The notes beneath the pieces are model-generated. The model was not told the origin of the DNA, searched no databases, and worked only from the letters and a program-made list of their open reading frames with translations. Shown here piece by piece: positions 1-6,404 of a stretch of 11,052 nt of DNA. Made by a program: the position numbers and the translations under genes. Source of the DNA: Bacteroidales bacterium (GTDB lineage: Bacteria > Bacteroidota > Bacteroidia > Bacteroidales > VadinHA17); assembly GCA_031285575.1 (NCBI GenBank), contig JAITVX010000158.1:1-11052 (forward strand), written 5' to 3'. Numbering within the stretch: the stretch's first letter is position 1; every line of letters begins with the position of its first letter.

Positions 1-205
1 GCCTTTTATAATGCTTCCCTCTGATTTGAATGATAGGATAGAGCGCAGCGTTTACAACCGCAGAAAACGGGGCTTATTCTACCACAGAGAACAGCTTTGC
101 AAAAAGCTATCTGCAGCAATCACCCCCTGCAATACGTATTAGCATGCCGTTGGAGATATGTAAGCTGAGCCGTAGCACCCGAAGCGCTATTTGTAAGGAA
201 AAGTA
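1..205 (+). pseudogene. IS982-family transposase fragment (frameshifted, both ends missing)
   Basis: This is the middle of a DDE transposase. One frame from about position 11 reads LPSDLNDRIERSVYNRRKRG and continues with LFYHREQLCKKL. After a frameshift near 130-140 another frame reads SMPLEICKLSRSTRSAICKE. In IS982-type transposases of Bacteroidetes the corresponding stretch is an N-R-R-R/K-K segment followed by the catalytic block V-D-S-M-P-L-E-x-C-K. Here the Asp of that block is replaced by Ile, a catalytic residue is therefore lost, and the rest of the catalytic domain is absent. The sequence runs off the left edge of the window and on the right passes, around 195-205, into a relaxase reading frame. 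The family call rests on recognised motif wording, not on a search. It is certainly non-functional if the identification is right. Confidence 0.5.
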
Positions 206-462
206 TCGGAGCGCTGGAAAAACGTATTGAGAAGTCGGCAGAAATCATCAGGGACAAAGGACTGAAGGAACGAAGCAGACAGGTTATCTCAGCAGCCATG
301 AATACCTGCAAAAACCGCAGGAGCTTTGAAAAAACACTGGCAAAGCAATGTGTTTTCATATTGTTCCGTACCAATGAAGAAACCGTATCCATGATACGCT
401 TCATTCATGCCTCAAGATATTCCTTTTCGATAAACATGTTTTTCAGATTTAAATATTGCTGA
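199..462 (+). pseudogene. C-terminal fragment of a conjugative-element relaxase (Mob protein)
   Basis: A frame without a start codon reads KSIGALEKRIEKSAEIIRD, then SRQVISAAMNTCKNRRSFEK and TLAKQ, up to an L-F-R-T-N-E-E block. This matches my memory of the C-terminal part of Bacteroides-type relaxase/mobilisation nucleases, where a phrase like V-L-F-R-T-N-E-x-G-R-I-Y-G-x-T-F-I-D-H follows. Just after NEE the expected R-I-Y-G stretch appears only in the next frame (RIHDT), then F-I-H returns to the first frame, so the end is frameshifted. The reading ends at TGA 460-462. The relaxase catalytic N-terminus (Tyr, HxH) is absent, because the frame begins at the junction with the transposase fragment. 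Relaxases nick the transfer origin of mobilisable elements; this remnant cannot. Confidence 0.45.
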
Positions 463-610
463 CATTATGGTCATCGTACAGCGGATTTAGAAAGTTATGT
501 CCTGCATACCACTCTTCACCAGTGCAGTACCGGAATACATCCAGACCTTTACCGGTTCGCCTCAGCATTTCGTCCCCTATTAGCATTGAGTCTGCGGTTT
601 TTGATTAGTT
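449..610 (-). pseudogene. N-terminal fragment of a primase-like gene of a mobile element
   Basis: On the minus strand a frame of 48 sense codons plus TAA (595 down to 449) reads ADSMLIGDEMLRRTGKGLDV, then FRYCTGEEW and GHNFLNPLYDDHN. This resembles the first ~60 residues of the CHC2/toprim-type primase-like proteins in Bacteroides conjugative and mobilisable elements, where N-P-L-Y-x-D-H-x-A-S-C-N-I-Y-F-D follows. Here the expected A-S-C-N is V-S-N and a stop comes at once, so the gene is cut or mutated just where the family continues. It follows the helix-turn-helix remnant directly: the phrase ELIKN at 597-611 belongs to one frame and the primase-like reading continues after a one-base shift. 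Either a deletion fused two neighbouring genes there, or ELIKN is common to both starts and ends. The family identification is from memory only. Confidence 0.4.
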
Positions 611-903
611 CCTGCAAATGTTCATCGCTGCTGCGGATGATATTTTCATTCAGCAGACACCTGATTTCACTGATGCGGTAAAAGGTTTTCCTCCGAATCA
701 GTGAAAAACTGACACTGCAGGATGACCGCAAACATTGAAACGTCTTACCTCATTATCTTCAGGCAGGTGCATACTTCGTGGCTGTCTCCCCAGCCGTATT
801 CTGGTTCTTCTTCAGCCATCGCTTACCTTGCAACGACAAATTTGGCAATTGTGTTGATTTTTACCATCAGCTCTTTGAAAGCATGAGATTCTATGGTGGA
901 CAT
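549..903 (-). pseudogene. excisionase-like helix-turn-helix protein (HTH_17 type), broken by two frameshifts
   Basis: Starting from ATG 901-903 the minus strand reads MSTIESHAFKELMVKINTIA and K-F-V-V-A, then stops at TAA. A second frame carries EEEPEYGWGDSHEVCTCLKI, and a third carries TFQCLRSSCSVSFSLIRRKT followed by FYRISEIRCLLNENIIRSSD. Put together these are one ordinary Bacteroidetes element protein: an N-terminal I-E-S-x-A-F-K-E-L-x-x-K-I helix, a D-S-x-E-V-C-x-x-L-K-I helix, an R-T-L-Q-x-L-R recognition helix, and the R-K-T-Y-Y-R-I-S-E-I-R-x-L-L tail. Such proteins are encoded next to integrases and mobilisation genes and are thought to act in excision or regulation. Two frameshifts (near 810-815 and near 745-750) make it a pseudogene. 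The last ~20 residues in the open frame (to 549) look unlike the family. Confidence 0.6.
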
Positions 904-1294
904 GCCGGGTCGGGAAACAGCAGCGTTTGAGACCCAAATCGTACCCCATAAGACGAAATCAAGATAAAGCTCGCTGATTTTTCAGTAAATTATGAAATAT
1001 TGTTGTTCCCTGTGTGCTCAAACGTCATGCCAAAGCCGGTGTTTCGGGGCTTGCGGAAGCAATTATTTTGTAATAAGATGTCAACATTTTCGCTGTATGT
1101 TTTCTATCGAACAGTGGCCGTAAAGCTACACGGGTTTTCGTTTACTGCAAGCCCAGCATCGTGTTTTTCTCCTGTTTTTGACGAACGGCAGAATTTTGGA
1201 ATAAGACAACATACACTAAAAGGACAACTAAATGACTTCTACATGCCTCATGAACGAGGTAATTCAGCTATTTTGTAGCATCTGACACAAGTAG
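904..1294. other. gene-free stretch, origin unknown
   Basis: About 390 bases between the helix-turn-helix remnant and the aroK stop. A plus-strand frame of 92 codons is open at 1000-1278, but its translation is Cys/Phe-rich and matches nothing I know. A minus-strand frame over roughly 1010-1190 (phrases such as GEKHDAGLAVNENPCSFTAT and RNTGFGMTFEHTGNNN, interrupted by a TAG) looks a little more protein-like but I cannot name it. I see no tRNA, no clear rho-independent terminator for the parC-aroK unit and no obvious attachment-site repeat. It is most likely more decayed element DNA. Confidence 0.4.
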
Positions 1295-1816
1295 TCAACT
1301 GCCGAACCATAACAGGATACATTTGTTAAGCAACTGTATGTTGACGTTAAATCCATCTGCGGTAAGGTGTGCTTTTTCATACCACTGCGAGCGCTCGGCG
1401 AGTTTTGTTTCAATATAGTTCTGTAATTCTTTTGCCGTAATGTTTTGTATGAGGGGGCGTTTGTTTGATGAGGTATTGAGACGGGTGGCAAGCTGTGAGG
1501 GGGTGAGTTTGAGGTAAACCGTACAACCGGTGCTGAGCATAAATTCCATGTTTCCGGTAAAGCATGGGGTTCCGCCTCCAGCGGCAACAATGGTGTCGGT
1601 ATTGAATGAGAGGCCGAGCAGAGTTTCTGCTTCAATTTTTCTGAAATATTCTTCTCCTCCGGCGGCAAACAGTTCCTCTACTGTGAGGCCTGTCTGTGCT
1701 TCAATTCTTTTATCGAGGTCTGTAAATTCCCATTGCAGCAAGTTGGCAAGTCTTTTGCCAACCGTTGTTTTTCCGCAACCCATGAAGCCGATTAGATAGA
1801 CAATGCGTGGCTTCAT
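1295..1816 (-). CDS. aroK: shikimate kinase
   Basis: Phosphorylates the 3-hydroxyl of shikimate with ATP in the cytosol, the fifth step of the pathway to chorismate and aromatic amino acids. The 173-residue product has the normal length. Visible motifs are the Walker A loop GFMGCGKTT (10-18, Cys where Ala is commoner), the D-L-D pair at 33-35 for Mg/shikimate, F-R-K-I-E at 58-62 with the substrate arginine R59, the G-G-G loop at 80-82, and the lid arginine in K-R-P-L at 119-122. The W-Y-E-K-A motif at 146-150 closes the fold. The ATG shares one base with the parC stop (TGATG), so translation is probably coupled and the gene is transcribed from the parC promoter. The last residues (LLNKCILLWFGS) are oddly hydrophobic and lie next to the decayed element region, so the native C-terminus may have been altered by that insertion. 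All catalytic motifs are intact. Confidence 0.93.
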   Translation of the reverse strand: MKPRIVYLIGFMGCGKTTVGKRLANLLQWEFTDLDKRIEAQTGLTVEELFAAGGEEYFRKIEAETLLGLSFNTDTIVAAGGGTPCFTGNMEFMLSTGCTVYLKLTPSQLATRLNTSSNKRPLIQNITAKELQNYIETKLAERSQWYEKAHLTADGFNVNIQLLNKCILLWFGS

Positions 1817-4419
1817 CAGAGTTCGAGTTTCATTTGCGCATGGTCAGTGTCGGGCTCGTGGCGTGTGTGGAGCGATTTTTCCCCGGTATCATCATCGGGC
1901 ATGGACGGCGGCGTTTCTTTTTTAACAACAGGTTCTATTTCATGTATATTATCGACTGTGTAGTTTGAGAGTCTTTTCCCTTTTGCCTTATAGCTTTTGA
2001 CGCCGATAAATTCGGCTACTTCTATTATTTCGTTTTCACGGGCACGGTGCTGTCCGCCAAAACTTATTTCAAACCGCGGATATTCAACTTCGGTAATGCT
2101 TACGAGTTTCGATGCGGGACTTTCGCCGATGAAGCTTTGGGGCTTCTCGGTTTCTTCAACGGAAAACCGTTTAAGGTAATAGAATTTCTGTTCGGCGTCC
2201 CAGTATATGGCCGAGTAAACTTTCCCACGCCTGTATTTTTCTATAAGAAGGATGTTTTCTTCAAAGTGTCCGGACAGGTCGAAACCGGTTATGCGGAAGA
2301 GGCCGTTTTTGGTTATTACCTGTATCTTGTCGTCGGGGCCAAATTCGCCGAGATATAGTCCCCTGCCGTCGGCATTCAGTCTTAGAATGGCGTCGTCGAA
2401 CCATATCTTGCGTCCACCAAGGGTTGAGAGGCCTTTTTCCTTGAGGGCTATTTTGTGTACGGTGTGTTTTGTGAGTATGTTGCCCATCGATGAGCGGCCT
2501 TTTATGGCAAGCTGCCCGAAGTCGTATTCAAATGTAAGTTTCTTAATGTTTGCTCTGGGTTTAAGCTGCACTTTCACTACTTCGGCTTCGCCATTGGGGT
2601 TTATGCTGAGGTATATGATTTTTGATCCGGCGGTTCCACGTGTGAAGTTATATTCCCTGTCGCGCATTATACCCGATACGGAGCATCTTTTGGCAAGCAC
2701 GGGGCCATCCTTCCCGTCCTGATATACTACGTTGTAGATTGTTCTTTCGTCGTTTTTCAGGAATACGTTTACATAGAGTATGTCGGTGCCGACAAAGACT
2801 TTTTCGGCAATCCGGGTTATGGTATAAACTCCATCCCTGCGTATTGTTATAATGTCGTCAATATCGGAGCAGTTGCATACAAATTCATCCTTTTTAAGTC
2901 CTGTACCTATAAATCCTTCCTTATAGTTTACATAGAGTTTGGCATTGTCGGCTACTACTTTGGTTGCTTCTATCGTGTCGAAACTCCTGATTTCGGTTTT
3001 ACGTTCTTTCCCGTTACCATATTTCTTTTTTATCTGTTTGAAATAGTTTATGGCGTAGGGGATAATATTTTCAAGATGATTCTGCACTTCCTCAAGTTCG
3101 CTTTCAAGGCCTTTTATGTATTCATCGGCTTTCCTTACGTCGAATTTTGATATCCGTTTTATCTTTATTTCGGTAAGCTTTACAATGTCGTCGCGTGTAA
3201 CGGTTCGCAGAAGGCGTTCCTTAAACGGCTCAAGCCCCCTGTCTATTGTTGTTATAACTCCTTCCCATGTTTCTGCTTCTTCAATTTCCCTGTATATGCG
3301 TTCTTCTATAAAAATCTTTTCGAGCGACGACATGTGCCATTCTTCCTGAAGCTCGACTTTCCTTATTTCAAGTTCCCTGGTAAGCAGGGCTACTGTTTGG
3401 TTTGCGGAGTATTTAAGAATTTCGCCTGCTCCTGTAAACAGCGGTTTGTCGTTGACTATTACGCAGGTATTGGGCGAAATGGAATATTCACAGTCGGTAA
3501 AGGCATACAGTGCGTCGATGGTATTGTCGGGCGAGGTTCCGGGAACAAGATTAATAACTATCTCTACATTCGCTGCTGTGTTGTCGTCAATTTTCTTAAT
3601 TTTTATCTTCCCTTTTTCGCTTGCCTTTATTATCGACTCTATAAGGCTGCTTGTGGTTTTGCCATAAGGTATTTCTGTGATGACGAGTGCTTTTTTATCA
3701 ATCTTTTCAATCTTTGCCCTCACTTTTATTGCACCTCCCCTCTGGCCGTCGTTGTATCTGGAAACATCTACAAAGCCCCCTGTTGGAAAATCGGGATATA
3801 AGGAGAATTCTTTCCCCTGCAGGTAATTTACGGAAGCGTCGATAAGTTCGTTGAAGTTATGCGGCAATATCTTTGAAGCAAGCCCAACGGCAATGCCTTC
3901 GCCGCCCTGTGCAAGCAGAAGCGGAAACTTTACCGGAAGGGTAATAGGTTCTTTGTTCCTTCCGTCGTATGACAGTTTCCACTCGGTAGTTTTGGGGTTG
4001 AAAACAACCTCCAGTGCAAACTTTGAAAGCCGTGCTTCTATGTATCTTGGTGCAGCGGCTCCGTCTCCAGTCAGTATGTTGCCCCAGTTTCCCTGAGTAT
4101 CTACAAGTAGATCCTTTTGCCCAATCTGTGTAAGGGCGTCGCCTATGGAAGCGTCGCCGTGCGGGTGAAACTGCATGGTATGCCCTATTATGTTTGCCAC
4201 CTTGTTATATCTGCCGTCGTCCATCCGTTTCATTGAATGCATAATGCGGCGCTGAACCGGTTTAAGGCCGTCGTTAAGGTGCGGAACGGCTCTTTCGAGA
4301 ATTACGTACGATGCATAATCGAGGAACCAGTCTTTGTACATTCCCGACAGAGCAGTAACCGAATGCAATGCGGCATGCTGTTCCTGCCGCAGCCCGGTAT
4401 TTTCAGTATTGTTATCCAT
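1816..4419 (-). CDS. parC: DNA topoisomerase IV subunit A (type IIA topoisomerase, GyrA/ParC family)
   Basis: Breakage-reunion subunit that, with ParE, unlinks daughter chromosomes after replication. The 867-residue product matches the ~870-900 of Bacteroidetes ParC. From the chosen start, the winged-helix region carries QRR at 56-58 and HPHGD at 85-89 (the quinolone-resistance region, with A90-S91 following). The active-site tyrosine is Y126 in the A-A-A-P-R-Y-I-E context. A coiled-coil tower with I-K-I-K-R-I-S-K-F is followed by a long C-terminal beta-rich domain. I see no GyrA box, which favours topoisomerase IV over gyrase. The frame is open to a TTG at 4446, but that lies only a few bases from the transcription start predicted from the -7 element at 4460-4467, and family members start near M-D-N-N, so I take ATG 4417-4419. 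aroK follows with a one-base overlap. ParE is not in the window. Confidence 0.93.
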   Translation of the reverse strand: MDNNTENTGLRQEQHAALHSVTALSGMYKDWFLDYASYVILERAVPHLNDGLKPVQRRIMHSMKRMDDGRYNKVANIIGHTMQFHPHGDASIGDALTQIGQKDLLVDTQGNWGNILTGDGAAAPRYIEARLSKFALEVVFNPKTTEWKLSYDGRNKEPITLPVKFPLLLAQGGEGIAVGLASKILPHNFNELIDASVNYLQGKEFSLYPDFPTGGFVDVSRYNDGQRGGAIKVRAKIEKIDKKALVITEIPYGKTTSSLIESIIKASEKGKIKIKKIDDNTAANVEIVINLVPGTSPDNTIDALYAFTDCEYSISPNTCVIVNDKPLFTGAGEILKYSANQTVALLTRELEIRKVELQEEWHMSSLEKIFIEERIYREIEEAETWEGVITTIDRGLEPFKERLLRTVTRDDIVKLTEIKIKRISKFDVRKADEYIKGLESELEEVQNHLENIIPYAINYFKQIKKKYGNGKERKTEIRSFDTIEATKVVADNAKLYVNYKEGFIGTGLKKDEFVCNCSDIDDIITIRRDGVYTITRIAEKVFVGTDILYVNVFLKNDERTIYNVVYQDGKDGPVLAKRCSVSGIMRDREYNFTRGTAGSKIIYLSINPNGEAEVVKVQLKPRANIKKLTFEYDFGQLAIKGRSSMGNILTKHTVHKIALKEKGLSTLGGRKIWFDDAILRLNADGRGLYLGEFGPDDKIQVITKNGLFRITGFDLSGHFEENILLIEKYRRGKVYSAIYWDAEQKFYYLKRFSVEETEKPQSFIGESPASKLVSITEVEYPRFEISFGGQHRARENEIIEVAEFIGVKSYKAKGKRLSNYTVDNIHEIEPVVKKETPPSMPDDDTGEKSLHTRHEPDTDHAQMKLEL

Positions 4420-4459
4420 ATTGCGAATCAACAGTTGAGTAGTCAATATTAACAGACCG

Positions 4460-4467
4460 CAAATGTA
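4460..4467 (-). promoter_or_regulatory. Bacteroidetes-type -7 element upstream of parC-aroK
   Basis: On the minus strand TACATTTG matches the Bacteroidetes -7 consensus TAnnTTTG exactly and lies about 40 bases before the parC ATG. A -33 TTG at the usual ~19-base spacing is not present (GGA there), so this is a half-supported promoter. No Shine-Dalgarno sequence is evident, which is normal for this phylum. Confidence 0.5.
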
Positions 4468-4608
4468 TAAAATATACAGAATTTCTTCCGGCGCCGTTCT
4501 GAAATTTATTTTGATTTAGTAAGCACACTATTATACATTTTGACAAGTTCAACAGGCATCTTCGGGAAATATGCAGTATGTTATTACAAACATTTTTTCG
4601 TCATAGCT

Positions 4609-5098
4609 ACAATACCCTGTTATAGCTAACTTATAATAAACCTTCATACTAAAAATGTTTCAGAAAGTTGCTACGGATTACATCTTTGCTTTTTTCTGAT
4701 GTTTTTAGCCTGCGCCCATTTCTTCTCAATAGGATTCAAATCAGGGCTGTATGGTGGCAGGAATGAAACACTGTGTCCCTTCGTCCAGATCGCCTTCAAC
4801 CTGTCTGCCTTCTGATGAAAAGCGGCATTGGCCATCACAATAACAGATCTGTCAGGACAGTCTTTAACATGCTTCTGTAAGGCTTCCATATAGATTTTGG
4901 TGGCCGGTTTGTTGTATCCGGTTCTTCCACGTAAACAGAGTGCAAATCGGAATGCCAAACCATTCACCGGTCTGATAAAAGATAAGAACTCCCCTCTCTT
5001 TTATCTTAAAGACCTGCCTGCGAAAATCTAACGAATAACTTATGCGCAAAGACAGGTGGTTTTATTTAGAATTAGATATAATAGGTAAAGGGTTTTGT
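4609..5098 (-). mobile_element. IS630-family element, internally deleted
   Basis: The ~490-base unit is bounded by imperfect inverted ends. The left end at 4609-4632 reads ACAATACCCTGTTATAGCTA with CTT following. The right end (5069-5098, read on the other strand) begins ACAAAACCCTTTA and later carries TATATCTAATTC. Both contain ACAA-x-ACCCT followed by TATA-x-CTAA, with about six bases more between them on the right. A complete IS630-type element of this two-frame kind is about 1.1 kb, so more than half is missing. The ends are proposed by eye and the TA target duplication typical of the family cannot be confirmed. Confidence 0.45.
4671..5049 (-). pseudogene. IS630-family transposase with central deletion and frameshift
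   Basis: The N-terminus reads SYSLDFRRQVFKIKER and continues with an E-W-F-G-I-P-I-C-T-L-F-T-W-K-N-R-I helix-turn-helix, as in the first frame of Bacteroidetes IS630 elements. After a frameshift near 4920 it continues NKPATKIYMEALQKHVKDCP followed by DRSVIVMANAAFHQK, then SFLPPYSPDLNPIEKKWAQA. The NKPATKI-x-EAL part belongs to the end of the N-terminal domain. SVIVM-x-NAAFH and LPPYSPDLNPIE belong to the end of the catalytic domain. About 130-150 residues, including the first catalytic Asp, are therefore deleted. The second catalytic Asp (usual M-D-N-A-A-F-H) is Ala here, while the Glu of NPIE remains. The C-terminus stops early after K-Q-R-C-N-P, and the likely original ATG before S-Y-S-L-D-F is ATA. 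The gene is inactive. Confidence 0.85.
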
Positions 5099-5100
5099 TC

Positions 5101-5571
5101 TACCAGGAATCAGTATTACTGTGGACTTAAATTTCATGCTTTAGCTTTTCGCAGACCTAAAAGAATTCCCTTTCCCGAAAGTCTGATTTTCACAGCGACA
5201 GGGATAACGGTTTGACTGCGTTTAAACAAATTTGGGGAGACAGCATTTCTGACAGAACCATATTTGGATACAAAATATACTCTGATTTTTAGTATTTTGA
5301 CAATCAAAAGAAACAATCTAAAAACATCGAAATACTTACGCCTGTCAAAACTGTAAAAGAACAGTGCGAACATATCAGGCAAAGAAAAAAAGCATGTAAT
5401 AATTTGTTTTCCACTGCTATTTCAAAAATCAGACAGCCCATAGAATCATTCTTCAACTAGTTGAATGAACGCACAAATATTCAAAGAGCGCATAAAGTCA
5501 GGTCAACTTCCGGGCTTTTGGTGCATGCGATGGGTAAAATTGCCATCGCTTTCATTTATCTAATTTTTTAA
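5101..5571 (+). pseudogene. C-terminal half of a DDE transposase (family uncertain), frameshifted with stops
   Basis: The plus strand carries, in order, QYYCGLKFHALAFRRPKRIP, FPESLIFTA, then (shifted after a stop) QIWGDSISDRTIFGYKIYSD and (shifted again) IEILTPVKTVKEQCEHIRQR. It finishes with ISKIRQPIESFFN, an in-frame TAG, and LNERTNIQRAHKVRSTSGLL plus VHAMGKIAIAFIYLIF before TAA 5569-5571. This is the catalytic core of a DDE transposase: a Y-x-G-x-K-x-H start, an F-G-D-K-I-Y block whose Asp is Tyr here, and the R-Q-P-I-E-S-F-F-N block with the catalytic Glu. It resembles IS982/IS4-like enzymes of Bacteroidetes, but I am not sure of the family. At least two frameshifts and two internal stops are visible. 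The 5' half is missing and the fragment begins where the IS630-type element ends, so that insertion probably removed it. Confidence 0.75.
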
Positions 5572-5789
5572 CCATTGATTCGCATTATATTTATATATTC
5601 CAAAATATCACCCGGTTGGCAGTCTAACGCTTTGCAAATTGCGTCTAAGGTGCTAAAGCGAATTGCTTTCGCTTTCCCTGTCTTTAAGATAGAAAGGTTA
5701 GATAATGTCAAATCAACTCTTGCAGAAAGTTCATTCAGAGAAATTTTTCGTTTTGCCATCATCACATCTAAGTTTACAACGATTGGCAT
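5568..5789 (-). CDS. small Cro/CI-type helix-turn-helix transcriptional regulator (YozG-like)
   Basis: A 73-residue DNA-binding protein. M-P-I-V-V-N-L-D-V-M-M-A-K-R-K-I-S opens the domain, followed by helix 2 (SLNELSARV, about 17-25), recognition helix 3 (TLSNLSILKTGKA, about 28-40) and the closing F-S-T-L-D-A-I-C-K-A-L-D-C-Q-P-G-D-I-L-E-Y segment (46-65) characteristic of this compact family. It starts four bases after the stop of the DUF2975 gene, so the two form one unit. In known Firmicutes and Bacteroidetes pairs such a regulator sits beside a DUF2975 membrane protein and presumably controls the pair or is controlled by it; the mechanism is inferred. Its stop overlaps by three bases the end of the oppositely oriented transposase remnant, so its last residues (NIMRING) may not be ancestral. 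The frame is otherwise intact. Confidence 0.85.
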   Translation of the reverse strand: MPIVVNLDVMMAKRKISLNELSARVDLTLSNLSILKTGKAKAIRFSTLDAICKALDCQPGDILEYINIMRING

Positions 5790-5792
5790 GGC

Positions 5793-6272
5793 TTAAATTG
5801 TTAATTCATTTTCAGATTTTATGTCTATGGCATTCTGAAAGATTTTTTCAAATATTGCCGCAGCAGTTGCAACTACGATAGAAACAAAAGCAGTCATGAT
5901 ACAGATGGCAAGAAAACCCGCAGGATCGTCCTCTTTGTTATGGAATATCCTTATGTACAGCCCTGCCGCCACAATTAAAATACTTAATACGATCGCACAA
6001 TACTTTATACTCTTTAAAGCCCCGACAGAGTTTGACGAGAATACTTTATTTTGCCCGATATATTCAAGTAATTTGAACGCCTTATACAACGCAACAAAAA
6101 AAGCGACTGACGCTGCGTATCCATACAGGATGAACGGGTCGGAATAAATGCTGAACAGGTCTAAGTTTGTGGCTCTTCCCTCTGTTAATGGAACCCAAAT
6201 CAAAATAGCAAGCGCTGTAATGCTGATAAGCACGATGACAGCCTGAAGAAATACTGTTGAAATTCTTTTCAT
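5793..6272 (-). CDS. DUF2975 four-helix membrane protein
   Basis: A 159-residue integral membrane protein of unknown biochemical function. Four hydrophobic segments are visible at about 8-28, 47-66, 91-110 and 118-141. Between the second and third is a polar K-A-F-K-L-L-E-Y-I-G-x-N-K-V-F-S-S-N-S-V-x-x-L-K-x-I stretch. This resembles the DUF2975 signature, in which a loop with phi-G-x-x-F-S-x-x-N-x-x-x-L-K/R-x-I precedes helix three. The C-terminal tail after helix four (E-K-I-F-Q-N-A-I-D-I-K-S-E-N-E-L) is charged and probably cytoplasmic. The downstream HTH gene is almost contiguous and is the usual partner. ATG at 6270-6272 is the first start after a plausible promoter. The pair looks like a mobile or accessory module placed between housekeeping blocks. 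What the protein senses or transports is not known. Confidence 0.8.
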   Translation of the reverse strand: MKRISTVFLQAVIVLISITALAILIWVPLTEGRATNLDLFSIYSDPFILYGYAASVAFFVALYKAFKLLEYIGQNKVFSSNSVGALKSIKYCAIVLSILIVAAGLYIRIFHNKEDDPAGFLAICIMTAFVSIVVATAAAIFEKIFQNAIDIKSENELTI

Positions 6273-6298
6273 AACGATTTTTATTTAAAATCATACCG

Positions 6299-6326
6299 CA
6301 AATATGATAATTTTTTTGATAAACAA
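6299..6326 (-). promoter_or_regulatory. possible promoter of the DUF2975-HTH pair
   Basis: On the minus strand CATATTTG (6299-6306) is one base off the -7 consensus TAnnTTTG. A TTG (6324-6326) stands 17 bases upstream, two fewer than usual. It is about 27 bases before the DUF2975 ATG, in an AT-rich stretch. The site is plausible in place but imperfect. Confidence 0.35.
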
Positions 6327-6404
6327 TAAATATCTATCGTTTTTCAGGACGACTGTGTGGATTTAGCAGTTTTACCACATGGAATTGTTGCATGGGTACT
6401 TGTC

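Noticed and set aside
120..404. 94-codon minus-strand frame in the element scar
   Set aside because: It lies antisense to the relaxase and transposase fragments, whose plus-strand frames show recognisable protein phrases.
1243..1262. Short palindrome CCTC-ATGAAC-GAGG after aroK as a terminator
   Set aside because: Only a four-base stem and no T tract follows on the minus strand.
1000..1278. 92-codon plus-strand frame as a possible gene
   Set aside because: No recognisable motif, odd composition, no promoter or start support; left as an unexplained stretch.
3334..3801. 155-codon plus-strand frame inside parC
   Set aside because: Antisense shadow of a well-supported topoisomerase coding region.
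4420..4446. TTG start giving parC nine more residues
   Set aside because: It would lie within a few bases of the predicted transcription start and has no similarity to family N-termini; the ATG at 4417-4419 fits better.
5134..5382. 82-codon minus-strand frame as a small membrane protein
   Set aside because: The plus strand of the same DNA encodes clear transposase phrases across three frames, so this frame is a shadow.
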